Shown: piece after piece, positions 43,897 to 50,445 of the stretch | Layout of the letters: each line of letters begins with the position of its first letter | Position numbering within the stretch: position 1 is the first letter of the stretch | NCBI GenBank assembly: GCA_910589055.1 | Contig: CAJURN010000018.1 | Span: 4,116-68,115, forward strand | Reading direction: 5' to 3' | Length of the DNA: 64,000 nucleotides | From: an uncultured Muribaculaceae bacterium | GTDB lineage: Bacteria; Bacteroidota; Bacteroidia; Bacteroidales; Muribaculaceae | Position numbers and translations under genes: made by a program | The notes under the pieces: generated by a model | The model's input: the letters and a program-made list of their open reading frames with translations, nothing else | What the model was told of the DNA's origin: nothing | The model's database searches: none

Positions 43897-43928
43897 ATCA
43901 TTATTCACCTTAATAAAAATTTATTGTA

Positions 43929-45182
43929 ATGAAAAAACTTAACTACTTAGTTGCCATGATGCTTACAGCATCGGCTTTCAGCGTGAATGCTGAAGAAACC
44001 TCTCTGTGTACGTTTGAAGACGGCGAAACCGGTTATCAGCTCTGCACCGGATGGTATCAGGGTTTTGACTGGGCTATCGTTGACAACACTGACAATTCAG
44101 GCATCAACACTTCCGACAAGTGCGTGATGTGTACATCCCACACCAATGAAAATCCCGACAGCTGGGGATGGTGGTTCACGATCTTCTTCGATGAACCCAT
44201 CACAGTGTCTGAATCGAACCGCTACATGAAGATGATGGTGAAGCGTACGCCCAACAACGTGAATATCTCCGCCGCTTTCACCCATGAAGGGACTCACGGC
44301 GAGCGTGAATACCTTGGCATGACAAAGCCTCTGCGTGAGGGTGAATGGGGCGACCTCGTATTCGACCTCTTCTACGACAACGGCGAGAAGTCGCTGGAAG
44401 GTATGGAAGTGAGCAAGTTGTTCATAAGTATCTTCGGTACATGGGACGGCCTGGAGCATGGTGTTTGCTTCCTCGACAACATTGTTCTCAGCAACGATCC
44501 CAAGCCCCGCGGCGCTCAGGAAGTAGCTTCCGGTCTTCTTGCAAACTTTGAAGATGAAGCTCTTACAAGCAAGAATTTCGCAAACTTTATCGTTCAGTCG
44601 CCCGAAGCCAAGTATGAGGTTGTCGACAATCCCAAGAAAGACGACGTGAACGACAGCGAGAAGTGTCTCAACTACTTCAAGCCCGCCAATACCGTATGGT
44701 GGCATGCAGGTATGGCTCAGATCAACGGTATCATTCCTGTGGAATACCCCGACACATATCTCCACGTGATGACTTACGTTCCTGACATGACTCCTTTTGT
44801 AGCTATCGTTAAGGACGTTACCGGCAAGAGCATCAATGAAGTTATCTATCCCGAAGGCGACGGTTGGGTCGACAATGTAATCGACGTGAGCGAACTCACT
44901 TATGTCAACGGGGTTGACATGCGTTTCAACTATCTCGCTCCTTCCGGAAATGAGGAGAACTGGGAAAACGAAGCCGGAAACTACTATGTTGACGACATCG
45001 TGCTCAACTCCGATCCTGAACAGCGCTCAAAGGTTGAAAGCGGTGTTGAAAACGTAGCCGTAGCCGACTCAAACGCTCCCGTTGAATATTTCAACCTCCA
45101 GGGTGTGCGCGTAGCCAAACCCGAAAACGGCCTCTTCATCGTTAAGCAGGGCACCAGCGTAAGCAAGCAGGTGATCCGCTGA
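43929..45182 (+). CDS. Secreted protein with two carbohydrate-binding-like repeats and C-terminal sorting domain
   Basis: 417 residues. Signal peptide to about AEE (residues 1-22). The body holds two related ~170-residue beta-sandwich units: the first from LCTFEDGETGYQLCT to FLDNIVLSNDPKPRG, the second from LLANFEDEALTSKNFAN to YVDDIVLNSDPEQRS. Each ends in the same xxDxIVLxxDP strand, so the gene arose by internal duplication. The tail PVEYFNLQGVRVAKPENGLFIVKQG is the type IX-like sorting signature common in Prevotella and Muribaculaceae. No catalytic residues are evident; surface or secreted glycan binding is inferred. It is the last + strand gene of the locus. Confidence 0.75.
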   Translation: MKKLNYLVAMMLTASAFSVNAEETSLCTFEDGETGYQLCTGWYQGFDWAIVDNTDNSGINTSDKCVMCTSHTNENPDSWGWWFTIFFDEPITVSESNRYMKMMVKRTPNNVNISAAFTHEGTHGEREYLGMTKPLREGEWGDLVFDLFYDNGEKSLEGMEVSKLFISIFGTWDGLEHGVCFLDNIVLSNDPKPRGAQEVASGLLANFEDEALTSKNFANFIVQSPEAKYEVVDNPKKDDVNDSEKCLNYFKPANTVWWHAGMAQINGIIPVEYPDTYLHVMTYVPDMTPFVAIVKDVTGKSINEVIYPEGDGWVDNVIDVSELTYVNGVDMRFNYLAPSGNEENWENEAGNYYVDDIVLNSDPEQRSKVESGVENVAVADSNAPVEYFNLQGVRVAKPENGLFIVKQGTSVSKQVIR

Positions 45183-45210
45183 ACCTTACGTTTGATATAG
45201 GGTTAAGGGT

Positions 45211-45250
45211 GGAAAGTGAAAGAGTGAAGATAATGGCTCTTTCGCTTTCC
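45211..45250. terminator. Hairpin between convergent genes
   Basis: GGAAAGTGAAAGAG (45211-45224) pairs with CTCTTTCGCTTTCC (45237-45250), 14 bp with one T-G pair and a 12-base loop. It sits between the + strand secreted protein gene and the - strand small gene, and may end transcripts from both sides, although neither side has a long T run. Confidence 0.5.
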
Positions 45251-45262
45251 GCCTTTCTCTTT

Positions 45263-45460
45263 TCACTCTTCACTATCCCATTGGGATTGCTCGTGGCGCA
45301 GGATATTGGCGCGTGCGGTTTCCTTGATAGCCTCTTCATGACCCGGAAGGGCGGCGAAGGGTGCGAACTGGGCCGCACGCGCTTCCATTGTCATCTGTCG
45401 GCGCACGGCCGACACGTGGTGCGGAAGGTCTATTATGTCGTCGTATTCTCCGTTGTTCAT
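45263..45460 (-). CDS. YolD-like small protein, partner of the Y-family polymerase
   Basis: 65 residues, overlapping the end of the polymerase gene by 4 bp (45457-45460), so the two are translationally coupled. The sequence DDIIDLPHHVSAVRRQMTME followed by RAAQFAPFAALPGHEEAIKET matches what I recall of the YolD-like proteins encoded directly after UmuC/UvrX-type polymerases in Firmicutes and Bacteroidales. The role is unknown; a regulatory or accessory role in damage tolerance is assumed from context. Confidence 0.78.
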   Translation of the reverse strand: MNNGEYDDIIDLPHHVSAVRRQMTMEARAAQFAPFAALPGHEEAIKETARANILRHEQSQWDSEE

Positions 45461-46947
45461 GCCTTGTGTCCTCCAATCTGTTGATTGCGTTCGCGCTGGG
45501 TTGAGCCTTCGCTGAAATTATTGCCGCGCAGAATCGCGTTTTTTCCGAATTTCTTTTTTATGGATAATATCGCCGCCTGGCGCCTGCGTTCGCGGGCGAG
45601 CTGTTCGATGTGCTCGCGTTGCCGACGTTCCTGTTCGGAATGGTTGCAGAATAGATTGAGCTGCACCGGGGCGGCACACGCGTCGGAGCGGCTTTCGTTC
45701 CGCACATCGCATGCACACAGCGTGATTCTGCGAACAAGCAGCAGCGGATTGACGATTTTGTCGAACAGGCGGCTTACGGCGTCGTAGATAATCTGCCGCG
45801 AGCATGTGTGTCTCTCGAGGGCTGCCGTGCCGTGGGCATGGAAGGGAATTGCCCGGCCATAATGGTCGACCGACACCCGTCCGCGGTATCTGTCCCTGAT
45901 TTCGGGGCGTACAAGGTTTTCGGCATCATAGCCCACTGTGAGCACGATTTTTCCTGTCACTACTTTCTTTTCAAGCAATTCGAGCGCGAGTGTGTCGGCC
46001 ATCTCGAGGGTCACCACCCGCGCTTTTTCGATAGGGTAGGGCTCGGTAAGCACCTGGCCGTTGCTGAGCGAGTGTGCCGCCGGACGGTAGGATTTCACGT
46101 CCTGCATCGTGACCGGTTCCCATCCCCAGGCATGGTCGATGAGCAGTTCGGCATTGACTCCGAACAGGTGGTAGAACAGTTCCTCGTGGGCAAGCGAATG
46201 GCGTGCGATGTCGCCCATGGTGAGTATGCCGTATGGTTCGAGACGTCGGGCTATGCCGCGGCCTATGCGCCAAAAGTCGGTTAGAGGTGTGTGGCTCCAA
46301 AGCTCCCGGCGGTATGACATTTCGTCAAGACATGCTATGCGCACGCCGTTGCGGTCGGGTGCCATTTTCTTTGCAACAATATCCATCGCAACCTTGCAGA
46401 GATACATATTCGAGCCGATCCCTGCCGTGGCTGTGATGCCCGTCTGAGCCATAACCTCCGAAATCATGCGTCGGGCAAGCTCCTCGGCGCTGCATCGGTA
46501 GGTGGCGAGGTAGGAAGTGACGTCCATGAACACTTCATCGACGGAATAGACGTGGATGTCTTCAGGAGCGATGTATTTGAGATATATGTTGTAGATGCGG
46601 GAACTGTACTCAATGTACAGGCTCATGCGCGGGGGAGCAATGATGAAATCAAGAGCCATTTCCTTGTGGGCTGCAAGTTCGGCCCGGGAGAACGAACGAC
46701 CGCAATGTCCGCGATGACGGTTTACGTCCCTTATGTGTTGTCGCACCTCAAACAGGCGCGGGCGTCCGCCAAGGCCTGTTTCTTTCATGGGAGGAGACAC
46801 GGCAAGGCATATAGTCTTGTCGGTGCGGCTTGCATCGGCCACAACGAGACAGGTATCCAGAGGATTGAGACCTCGCTCCACACACTCCACCGATGCGTAG
46901 AACGATTTAAGGTCAATAGCTATATATTGGCGCTGCTGTGAATTCAT
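45457..46947 (-). CDS. Y-family DNA polymerase (UmuC/UvrX-like)
   Basis: 496 residues from ATG at 46947 (MNSQQRQYIAIDLKSFYASVE); a longer frame from 46995 adds residues that run into the intergenic repeats. The palm motifs are IAIDLKSFYASVEC (metal-binding aspartate at residue 11) and VYSVDEVFMDVT (D-E pair, about 123-124). TATAGIGSNMYLCKVAMDI is the conserved helix after the palm, and a little-finger domain follows. The C-terminal extension ending NAILRGNNFSEGSTQRERN-QQIGGHKA marks the UvrX-like branch. It carries out translesion synthesis. No LexA-type box was found. Confidence 0.92.
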   Translation of the reverse strand: MNSQQRQYIAIDLKSFYASVECVERGLNPLDTCLVVADASRTDKTICLAVSPPMKETGLGGRPRLFEVRQHIRDVNRHRGHCGRSFSRAELAAHKEMALDFIIAPPRMSLYIEYSSRIYNIYLKYIAPEDIHVYSVDEVFMDVTSYLATYRCSAEELARRMISEVMAQTGITATAGIGSNMYLCKVAMDIVAKKMAPDRNGVRIACLDEMSYRRELWSHTPLTDFWRIGRGIARRLEPYGILTMGDIARHSLAHEELFYHLFGVNAELLIDHAWGWEPVTMQDVKSYRPAAHSLSNGQVLTEPYPIEKARVVTLEMADTLALELLEKKVVTGKIVLTVGYDAENLVRPEIRDRYRGRVSVDHYGRAIPFHAHGTAALERHTCSRQIIYDAVSRLFDKIVNPLLLVRRITLCACDVRNESRSDACAAPVQLNLFCNHSEQERRQREHIEQLARERRRQAAILSIKKKFGKNAILRGNNFSEGSTQRERNQQIGGHKA

Positions 46948-46968
46948 ATTAGAATGATAAGGTCGCTG

Positions 46969-46976
46969 CAAAGTTA
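46969..46976 (-). promoter_or_regulatory. -7 element of the polymerase gene
   Basis: The minus strand reads TAACTTTG, an exact TAnnTTTG match, 21 bases before the ATG at 46947. No TTTG was found at the -33 position. The region upstream is the tandem repeat array, so polymerase and GH97 genes diverge from it. Confidence 0.45.
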
Positions 46977-46980
46977 AGAA

Positions 46981-47172
46981 AAATAAATTTGCCATTGCCC
47001 TCGCTTATTCGTAATTTTGACCGTTGTCTTAATTACTCATGCTCGGCAATGTGTCAAATAAATTTGCCATTGCCCTCGCTTATTCGTAATTTTGACTGGT
47101 GTCTTAATTACTCACGCTCGGCAAAGCTAAAATAAATTTTGCTTTGCGCTCGCTTATTCGTAATTTTGTATC
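46981..47172 (+). repeat. ~75-bp tandem repeat, 2.6 copies, each with a complete -33/-7 promoter
   Basis: Copies start at 46981, 47056 and 47130. Each holds AAATAAATTTG, a conserved CATTGCCCTCGCTTATTCG-like spacer and TAATTTTG. The -33/-7 pairs are 46988-46991/47012-47019, 47063-47066/47087-47094 and 47138-47141/47161-47168, with spacers of 20, 20 and 19 bases. The first two copies continue with AATTACTCA(T/C)GCTCGGCAA. The third is closest to the GH97 start (47206) and probably drives it. The same element recurs upstream of the M3 peptidase gene. Confidence 0.85.
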
Positions 47173-47205
47173 CAAATCCAAAATTCTATATTAAGATTCT
47201 TAACC

Positions 47206-49161
47206 ATGAAAATTCAACACCTCGTACTCGCCGGAGAATTGGCTTGCATTGCATTGCCTGTCAGCGGCGGCACAGTGGGCAGTCCTGACGGACGTCTTGT
47301 AGTTACAACCGACATAGTCGACGGAGTTCCTGTCTATTCCGTTACTTATGACGGCAAGACAATCCTCGAGCAATCACCCCTTGGTTTTGTTTCAAATGCC
47401 GGTGATTTCTCGAAATCACTTGTTCTCGACGGTGAGAAGTCTTCGCAAGTGAACAAGACTTACAAGCAGGACAAAATCAAAAAAAGCGAAATTGAATTCA
47501 ATGCCAACCGCCTCAAAACCACATATCGCAATGCCGACGGTGGCAAAATGAGTATTGAATGGCTGGTGTCCGACAATGATATAGCCTTCCGTTATGTCAT
47601 TCCCGCTCAGGGCGAGACCCGCAGCATGACTATCGAAAAGGAAGCCACGGGCTACCGTTTCCCTTCGTTTACAACTACGTTCCTTTCGCCGCAGAGCGAT
47701 CCCATGTTGGGCTGGAAACGCACCAAACCTTCTTATGAGGAACCCTACAAGGCTGATGCCGCAATGAGCGAGCCGTCGCTCTATGGCCGCGGATACACAT
47801 TCCCCGCTCTGTTCCATGTGGGCGATAATGGTTGGGCGCTCCTGACCGAAACGGGTGTGGACGGTTCTTTCTGCGGTTCGCGCCTTGGCGAATATGAGGG
47901 TGACGGACTCTATACGGTGGCTTATCCCATGCCGGGCGAAAACAACGGAAACGGAACTGCCGCTCCGGCAATCGCTCTTCCGGGAAAAACTCCCTGGCGC
48001 ACAATCACGGTGGGAAATACGCTCAAGCCGATTGTTGAGACAACAATACCCTGGGACGTGGTGGAACCTCTGTATGAGACTTCACGCCCTGCACGCGCCG
48101 CGCGCGGCACATGGAGCTGGCTTCTTTGGCAGGACGGCTCCATTAACTACGACGACCAGAAGACTTTCATTGACTTTGCAGCCGACATGGGCTACGAAAA
48201 CGTGCTCATCGACAACTGGTGGGACAATAACATCGGCCGCGAACGTATGGCCGAACTCGCTGAGTATGCCCGCTCGAAAGGTGTGCATCTTATCATCTGG
48301 TATTCTTCGAGCGGCTGGTGGAACGACATCGAACAAAGCCCCGTAAATATCATGTCGCGTCCTATCCCGCGCAAGAAAGAAATGAAATGGCTCCGCGACA
48401 TTGGTGTGGATGCTATAAAGGTTGACTTTTTCGGAGGAGACAAGCAGGAGACTTTCCGACTCTATGAGGATATCCTCAGTGATGCCGCCGACTACGGACT
48501 GGATGTGATTTTCCACGGTTGCACGCTTCCCCGAGGTTGGGAACGCATGTATCCCAACTATGTTGGCAGCGAGGCTGTGCTCGCTTCGGAAAACCTTGTT
48601 TTCGACCAGAAATTCTGCGACCAAGCTCCGTTCAACGCATCTTTGCATCCCTTTATCCGCAATGCCGTGGGATGTATGGAATACGGTGGCACGGTGCTCA
48701 ACAAGCGCTATCACAAGAAAGCCGACAAGGGAAATATCCGCCGTACCACCGATGCGTTCGAACTTGCAACAGCGATACTTTTCCAGAATCCCGTCCAGAA
48801 TTTCGCCCTTGCGCCGAACAACCTCACCGATGCCCCGGCTGATGCCATTGAGTTCATGAAGGCTGTGCCCACTACATGGGATGAAACTGTGTTTATCGAC
48901 GGTTATCCCGGCAAATATGCAGTTGTGGCACGCCGCCATGCCGACAAGTGGTATATTGCAGGCGTGAGCAATACCGACGACACCCGCAAGCTCGTGCTTT
49001 CGCTTCCAATGCTCTCGAAGGGCCAGGAGGTGACATTATATGCCGATGACTCCAAGGGCAAGCCTTTGGCTGCGACTGCATTGAAAGTCAAGAATCCCGA
49101 TGCCGTCAAGCTCCCCATGGCTCCCAACGGCGGCTTTGTCATCGTGGCAGATGCGAAGTAA
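47206..49161 (+). CDS. GH97 glycoside hydrolase, retaining-type (probable alpha-galactosidase-like)
   Basis: 651 residues with signal peptide (MKIQHLVLAGELACIALPVSGG). The N-terminal beta-super-sandwich (about 25-280) leads to the TIM barrel: WSWLLWQDGSINYDDQ, NVLIDNWWD, then DAIKVDFFGGDKQE with D407, the position of the nucleophile in the retaining subgroup (Asp415 of BtGH97b), and VGSEAVLASE (E456 as candidate acid/base). The SusB-type inverting members carry glutamates instead, so a retaining alpha-galactosidase-type enzyme is more likely than an alpha-glucosidase. Calcium-dependent, periplasmic. The gene is monocistronic, behind the promoter repeats and before a hairpin. Confidence 0.9.
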   Translation: MKIQHLVLAGELACIALPVSGGTVGSPDGRLVVTTDIVDGVPVYSVTYDGKTILEQSPLGFVSNAGDFSKSLVLDGEKSSQVNKTYKQDKIKKSEIEFNANRLKTTYRNADGGKMSIEWLVSDNDIAFRYVIPAQGETRSMTIEKEATGYRFPSFTTTFLSPQSDPMLGWKRTKPSYEEPYKADAAMSEPSLYGRGYTFPALFHVGDNGWALLTETGVDGSFCGSRLGEYEGDGLYTVAYPMPGENNGNGTAAPAIALPGKTPWRTITVGNTLKPIVETTIPWDVVEPLYETSRPARAARGTWSWLLWQDGSINYDDQKTFIDFAADMGYENVLIDNWWDNNIGRERMAELAEYARSKGVHLIIWYSSSGWWNDIEQSPVNIMSRPIPRKKEMKWLRDIGVDAIKVDFFGGDKQETFRLYEDILSDAADYGLDVIFHGCTLPRGWERMYPNYVGSEAVLASENLVFDQKFCDQAPFNASLHPFIRNAVGCMEYGGTVLNKRYHKKADKGNIRRTTDAFELATAILFQNPVQNFALAPNNLTDAPADAIEFMKAVPTTWDETVFIDGYPGKYAVVARRHADKWYIAGVSNTDDTRKLVLSLPMLSKGQEVTLYADDSKGKPLAATALKVKNPDAVKLPMAPNGGFVIVADAK

Positions 49162-49172
49162 TTCCCTGTAAA

Positions 49173-49200
49173 AAGGATTAAAGATTAAGGATTAGAGATT
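49173..49200 (+). repeat. Two 14-bp direct repeats after the GH97 stop
   Basis: AAGGATTAAAGATT (49173-49186) is followed directly by AAGGATTAGAGATT (49187-49200), one mismatch apart. It is a short AT-rich repeat just after a stop codon, like the TAAGTAT array at 18741. Confidence 0.7.
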
Positions 49201-49237
49201 AGCCTTGCAAGGTGCTGTATCGGCAACTTGCAAGGCT
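49201..49237 (+). terminator. Hairpin after the GH97 gene
   Basis: AGCCTTGCAAG (49201-49211) pairs perfectly with CTTGCAAGGCT (49227-49237), an 11-bp stem with a 15-base loop, followed by AAATTTT. It is probably the GH97 terminator, lying before the tRNA-Leu promoter. Confidence 0.55.
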
Positions 49238-49250
49238 AAATTTTGCAAAA

Positions 49251-49282
49251 TTTGTAAGGTTGAAAAATTATGCGTACCTTTG
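49251..49282 (+). promoter_or_regulatory. Promoter of tRNA-Leu
   Basis: TTTG at 49251-49254 and TACCTTTG at 49275-49282 match -33 and -7 exactly with a 20-base spacer. The tRNA starts 11 bases after the -7 box. Confidence 0.8.
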
Positions 49283-49292
49283 CACCGTTCTC

Positions 49293-49374
49293 GCGCATGT
49301 GGCGTAATTGGTAGCCGCGTTAGACTTAGGATCTAATGTCTCAGGACGTGGGGGTTCGAGTCCCTTCATGCGCA
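49293..49374 (+). tRNA. tRNA-Leu (anticodon TAG)
   Basis: The acceptor stem GCGCATG pairs with CATGCGC, with A as discriminator at 49374. The anticodon arm TTAGA-CTTAGGA-TCTAA gives anticodon TAG at 49327-49329. The long variable arm (class II) and the GGTTCGAGTCC T-arm fit leucine. CCA is not encoded. It has its own promoter and a strong terminator. Confidence 0.95.
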
Positions 49375-49380
49375 CGAAAC

Positions 49381-49426
49381 GCGAAAGCCGCCGGATTAAA
49401 CAACCCGGCGGCTTTCGCGTTTTTTT
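49381..49426 (+). terminator. Intrinsic terminator after tRNA-Leu
   Basis: GCGAAAGCCGCCGG (49381-49394) pairs perfectly with CCGGCGGCTTTCGC (49405-49418), a 14-bp stem with a 10-base loop, and GTTTTTTT follows. It also separates the tRNA from the convergent toxin-antitoxin operon. Confidence 0.92.
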
Positions 49427-49433
49427 GTCAGGA

Positions 49434-49763
49434 TTATCGGGCGGCTCCTATTGTCACGGGCTCGAGGTCGAGGCCGTTGATGGAGAATGTGGCGCTTAAT
49501 CCGAGGGCATTAAGCACGCGGATGATGGTTGTGATTGTGACATTACGTCCGCTCTCGATTTTGGATATCTGCGCGGCCTGAACACCTACACGTTCGCCAA
49601 GCTCGGCCTGGGTGAGGTGACTGGCCTTGCGGGCGTTCTTGATAGATGCGCCAATCAGTGCCGACGCCACTTCGGCATCAAAATCTTCACGCTCGGGAGT
49701 CCCTTTCGGGCCGATGATTTCATCTGTAAGCGAATCTAATGTGTACCACTGTTTGTCTTCCAT
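49434..49763 (-). CDS. XRE-family HTH antitoxin (HigA-like)
   Basis: 109 residues from ATG at 49763 (MEDKQWYTLDSLTDEI), 7 bp after the toxin stop; an alternative ATG at 49790 would overlap the toxin gene by 20 bp. The HTH is in the C-terminal half: IKNARKASHLTQAELGERVGVQAAQISKIESGRN (about residues 42-75), followed by ITTIIRVLNALG. The N-terminal third would bind the toxin. It is the second gene of a toxin-first operon, the HigBA order. It should bind the palindrome upstream of the toxin gene and repress both. Confidence 0.88.
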   Translation of the reverse strand: MEDKQWYTLDSLTDEIIGPKGTPEREDFDAEVASALIGASIKNARKASHLTQAELGERVGVQAAQISKIESGRNVTITTIIRVLNALGLSATFSINGLDLEPVTIGAAR

Positions 49764-49770
49764 ATGTATA

Positions 49771-50118
49771 TCAATATCTTTTTTGTTCAAAATATAGTTT
49801 TCTTGCGTTCTCGGCCTTTTCTATTTCTTTTATCGGAGTCTTGTCTGTTTTCTTGACAAATCCATGTGTGGTTATAATCAGGGTTTCCTCTGTTGTGTCC
49901 CAAAATGCGAGCAATCGGTAGCAAATACCCATGTATAAGGTTCTGAATTCCCATATATTGGTTCCGGTTAATTTTTTAAATAACTCTTTATCTATCAATC
50001 CTCCGGCTATGACATTCAGGTTGTAAACCACTTTGTTTGCTGCTTTAGGAGGCATGGATTTAATGAAATTCCGAACCTCGGCGTTCAGGATTATTTTGTA
50101 TTTAAGTTGCTGGTTCAT
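49771..50118 (-). CDS. Type II toxin, RelE/HigB-like (Gp49-type)
   Basis: 115 residues from ATG at 50118 (MNQQLKYKIILNAEVRNFI). VRNFIKSMPPKAANKVVYNL, then LFKKLTGTNIWEFRTLYMGICYRLLAFWD and LIITTHGFVKKTDKTPIKEIEKA are the RelE/ParE-superfamily beta-sheet with the GFxKKxxKTPxxEIxxA tail typical of phage-derived Gp49-like HigB toxins. The expected action is ribosome-dependent mRNA cleavage. It is encoded ahead of its antitoxin, the order of HigBA pairs. Confidence 0.9.
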   Translation of the reverse strand: MNQQLKYKIILNAEVRNFIKSMPPKAANKVVYNLNVIAGGLIDKELFKKLTGTNIWEFRTLYMGICYRLLAFWDTTEETLIITTHGFVKKTDKTPIKEIEKAENARKLYFEQKRY

Positions 50119-50142
50119 CGCGCGCTTTATATAAGGACAATG

Positions 50143-50182
50143 CAAATATAGAAAAAGTTTTCCATATATGGAAAACTTTTTC
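50143..50182 (-). promoter_or_regulatory. Toxin-antitoxin promoter with perfect 32-bp palindromic operator
   Basis: On the minus strand TATATTTG (50143-50150) is an exact -7 box. Directly upstream, 50151-50182 is a perfect palindrome: arm GAAAAAGTTTTCCATA meets its own reverse complement. The palindrome fills the space between -7 and -33, where a bound HigA dimer would block RNA polymerase. The transcript would start about 18 bases before the toxin ATG. Confidence 0.78.
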
Positions 50183-50201
50183 TTGCCTTACATAGCGGTA
50201 T

Positions 50202-50231
50202 AAAAAAGAAAACCCGACTGAAAGTCGGGTT
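50202..50231 (-). terminator. Terminator of tRNA-Cys
   Basis: Stem AACCCGACT (50211-50219) with AGTCGGGTT (50223-50231), a three-base loop, and a T-rich tract on the minus strand (complement of AAAAAAGAA at 50202-50210). Confidence 0.85.
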
Positions 50232-50238
50232 TCAATTG

Positions 50239-50309
50239 AGGTTCCTAGCAGAATCGAACTGCTGTAAACGGTTTTGCAGACCGGTGCCTAACCACTCGGC
50301 CAAGGAACC
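50239..50309 (-). tRNA. tRNA-Cys (anticodon GCA)
   Basis: Read on the minus strand, the acceptor GGTTCCT pairs with AGGAACC and the discriminator is T (U73, as cysteine tRNA requires). The anticodon arm CGGT-CTGCAAA-ACCG gives GCA. The D-arm has GGCCGAGTGGTTAGGC and the T-arm GTTCGATTC. 71 nt without CCA. Exact promoter upstream and terminator downstream. Confidence 0.95.
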
Positions 50310-50327
50310 ATTCGTGGTTTGTGGTTG

Positions 50328-50359
50328 CAAAGGTAGGTACTTTTTTTTTATTGTGCAAA
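50328..50359 (-). promoter_or_regulatory. Promoter of tRNA-Cys
   Basis: On the minus strand TTTG (complement of CAAA at 50356-50359) and TACCTTTG (50328-50335) are exact -33 and -7 boxes with a 20-base spacer. The -7 box has the same sequence as that of tRNA-Leu. Confidence 0.8.
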
Positions 50360-50380
50360 TTTTTTTCAGTATTGGTGATG

Positions 50381-50425
50381 AAAAAATGCCGGAGAGGCTG
50401 TCAGAAACCTTCTCCGGCATTTTTT
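50381..50425. terminator. Bidirectional terminator after the M3 peptidase gene
   Basis: AAAAAATGCCGGAGA (50381-50395) pairs perfectly over 15 bp with TCTCCGGCATTTTTT (50411-50425). Both strands end in a T run. On the minus strand it ends the peptidase transcript (stop at 50446). Confidence 0.9.
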
Positions 50426-50445
50426 ATTTGAGGTGAAGCGGTGGA

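Noticed and set aside
46981..47172. CRISPR or minisatellite without function
   Set aside because: The repeated units are near identical throughout with no variable spacers, and each contains exact promoter boxes at correct spacing, so a regulatory reading is better.
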